Positions 31,264-32,608 of a DNA stretch of 32,608 bases are shown one piece after another. Under the pieces are notes generated by a model, which saw nothing but the letters and a program-made list of their open reading frames with translations, did no database searches and was not told the origin of the DNA. This DNA is from an uncultured Prevotellaceae bacterium. Lineage in GTDB: Bacteria; Bacteroidota; Bacteroidia; Bacteroidales; Bacteroidaceae. Where the stretch lies: contig CACXYH010000028.1 of assembly GCA_902771785.1 (NCBI GenBank), positions 1 to 32,608 of the forward strand, written 5' to 3'. How positions within the stretch are numbered: position 1 is the first letter of the stretch; every line of letters starts with the position of its first letter. Made by a program: the position numbers and the translations under genes.

Positions 31264-32541
31264 TTATAGGCTATTCAAGAACTGGCTCAGTTCTTCTTTC
31301 GACTCAATCCTGTGTACACGTCCCTGCCGAGCCTGCTCCAGCGACTTGTCCACCTTGGCAAAGAACTCCTCCTCCGTCATTAGCGTCGGGTCTGCCTTTT
31401 TGGCCACCAGCTTCTCCAGATACTTCTGGGGCGTGATGCCCTCTATCTTCTTGAACGTGCGCTGCAGGACGGTGCGGTCGGCGAAGCCGCAGTGCTGGGC
31501 TACTGTATCGTTCCCCCAGTCGGGATGGGCAGCGATGGTGCGCTTGGCCTCTTCTACGCGCAGCTGGGCCATCCACTCCGTGTATTTCACCCCGCGCTGG
31601 TGCAGCCAGGCGGTCAAGCGGTAGCGGCTGATGCCGATGTCCTGTGCGGCCATGGGCTGCAGCAGACCGGTCTGGCAGTAGCCGCCGCGCTCTTTCCATG
31701 CTTCCACGGCCGCCTCGACCTCGCTCATCACTTCGGGCGAGAGCATGGCGGTGTTATTCAGGTTCTTGATTTCCGTATGTTCCAGATGTTCTTCCTCCTC
31801 CACCTCGGCGGCGTTTCGTTCGGCGGCCTCCATGCGCTCGGGGGCAGGGCTGACGAGGTAGAAGCAGAAGCTATCTACCAGATAGAACAGGAAGAAATAG
31901 ATGGCAAAGGCAATGATGAGCATCCACGTTCCCGTGCCGAAGATGGCCATGGGCACCATCAGTGCCAGCAGCATCAGACCGATGATGCTGTACTGCATCC
32001 AGCGCAGCATGCCGTCGGTGTCGCGGTCGTAGTAGTCGCTCAGGGCATGGCGCATGGCAACGAGGCTTGACGAGTGCCGCCACGTGTAGTAGCCCTGCAT
32101 CAGCATGTAGAGCACGGCTCCCGCTTTCTCGGCCATCCGCAACTCCAGCGTGTCGCTCAGCAGTGGCTGGCCGTCGGTCAGGGCTGCCACGGCGAGCATC
32201 GCCATCGTCACCATCCACACTGTCGGTCCCGCCCACTGGTCGGTTAGGCTCAGTTCGCCGTGCCGCTGCAACAGCAATACGGCACGCGCGAAGAAGTAGG
32301 AGGCGGGGATGAGCATCGCCAGATTGAGCATCACTGACTGCGTGACGCCCATCAGTCGCAGCCCCATCGTCAGTTGCAGGGCGAAGTGCAGGGCCAGCAG
32401 CATCGTGCCGCCCGTCATCAGCCTGCGGGCCTGACGTGCCTGTCGGCTCTTGATGTGCCTTCCGCGCAGGAAGAGCAGCTTCACCGTGAGCAGCAGCATC
32501 AGCACCACGGCCGTGAATTGCATCATCTGGAGTGTAACCAT
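31264..32541 (-). CDS. Membrane-anchored AraC-family regulator with C-terminal antitoxin-like tail
   Basis: The 425-residue protein has about six hydrophobic helices in residues 5-232, an acidic linker (~240-262, EVEEEEHLEHTE) and an AraC-type double helix-turn-helix at ~288-378 (ISRYRLTAWLHQRGVKYTEWM, then the NDTVAQHCGFADRTVLQRTFKKIEGITPQKYL region). Membrane AraC regulators of this kind are common in Prevotella and Bacteroides. Normally the protein ends soon after the second HTH. Here about 45 residues follow, including DPTLMTEEEFFAKVDKSLEQ and ending ELSQFLNSL, which resembles the C-terminal part of Bacteroidota RelB-like antitoxins. No clear promoter box is seen upstream within the window, and its targets are unknown. 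Confidence 0.85.
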   Translation of the reverse strand: MVTLQMMQFTAVVLMLLLTVKLLFLRGRHIKSRQARQARRLMTGGTMLLALHFALQLTMGLRLMGVTQSVMLNLAMLIPASYFFARAVLLLQRHGELSLTDQWAGPTVWMVTMAMLAVAALTDGQPLLSDTLELRMAEKAGAVLYMLMQGYYTWRHSSSLVAMRHALSDYYDRDTDGMLRWMQYSIIGLMLLALMVPMAIFGTGTWMLIIAFAIYFFLFYLVDSFCFYLVSPAPERMEAAERNAAEVEEEEHLEHTEIKNLNNTAMLSPEVMSEVEAAVEAWKERGGYCQTGLLQPMAAQDIGISRYRLTAWLHQRGVKYTEWMAQLRVEEAKRTIAAHPDWGNDTVAQHCGFADRTVLQRTFKKIEGITPQKYLEKLVAKKADPTLMTEEEFFAKVDKSLEQARQGRVHRIESKEELSQFLNSL

Positions 32542-32608
32542 ATCGGCGGCAAGAAGGTCATATCAAAAGCATTATTAACAAAGTCGCATCAGCAATTCCT
32601 TCGCTGAC

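Overview
The window comes from a GC-rich member of the Bacteroidota, most likely Prevotellaceae. The gene families are typical of that group: an outer-surface repeat protein with a Prevotella-style C-terminus, a riboswitch-controlled thiamine TonB receptor with PnuT, KorAB, CysS, and RelE-like toxin-antitoxin genes. Starts lack Shine-Dalgarno sequences. At least 14 transcription starts show the Bacteroidota promoter pattern TTG-N19/20-TANNTTTG, usually written TACCTTTG or TATCTTTG, which often settles which start codon is real.

Layout. Positions 1-2850 hold the 3' part of a large GLUG-like repeat surface protein and a small lipoprotein, followed by a 22-bp-register repeat cluster and a strong hairpin. 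Positions 2855-7350 hold an MsbA-like exporter and miaB (overlapping, minus strand), a divergent YitT membrane protein, and a tiny gene for a 31-residue membrane peptide with its own promoter and terminator. Positions 7344-10373 are the minus-strand operon greA - HIT protein - helix-hairpin-helix outer-membrane protein, with an attenuator-like hairpin in the greA leader. Positions 10466-12320 pair a CobD-like PLP enzyme with an iron/cobalamin-type ABC ATPase. Positions 12437-15480 are a thiamine-uptake unit: promoter, TPP riboswitch, TonB-dependent receptor, PnuT. Positions 15481-17045 hold tRNA-Leu(CAA) and manC between two copies of a dispersed palindromic repeat. Positions 17047-19968 are korB and korA. 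Positions 20059-24441 are a MacB-type efflux operon (adaptor, FtsX-like permease, ATPase); a divergently transcribed short response regulator and histidine kinase (24592-26000) share a control region with three stacked inverted repeats. Positions 26014-29117 hold a CoA-transferase gene and cysS, divergent from a promoter module that is nearly identical, when inverted, to the one between miaB and yitT. Positions 29144-32541 hold a 41-bp perfect inverted repeat, a papain-like lipoprotein, a RelE/ParE-type toxin-antitoxin pair with a duplicated promoter, a nested-palindrome transcribed region, and a membrane-anchored AraC-type regulator with an unusual antitoxin-like tail.

Most of the window is ordinary chromosome. 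No phage, integrase, transposase or CRISPR array is visible. The best leads are the duplicated 67-bp divergent promoter module, the AraC regulator tail, the CobD-like enzyme whose catalytic lysine appears shifted by one residue, the 31-residue peptide gene, the greA leader terminator, the stacked inverted repeats at the efflux/two-component junction, and the dispersed palindromes. All family calls come from reading motifs; no database search was run.
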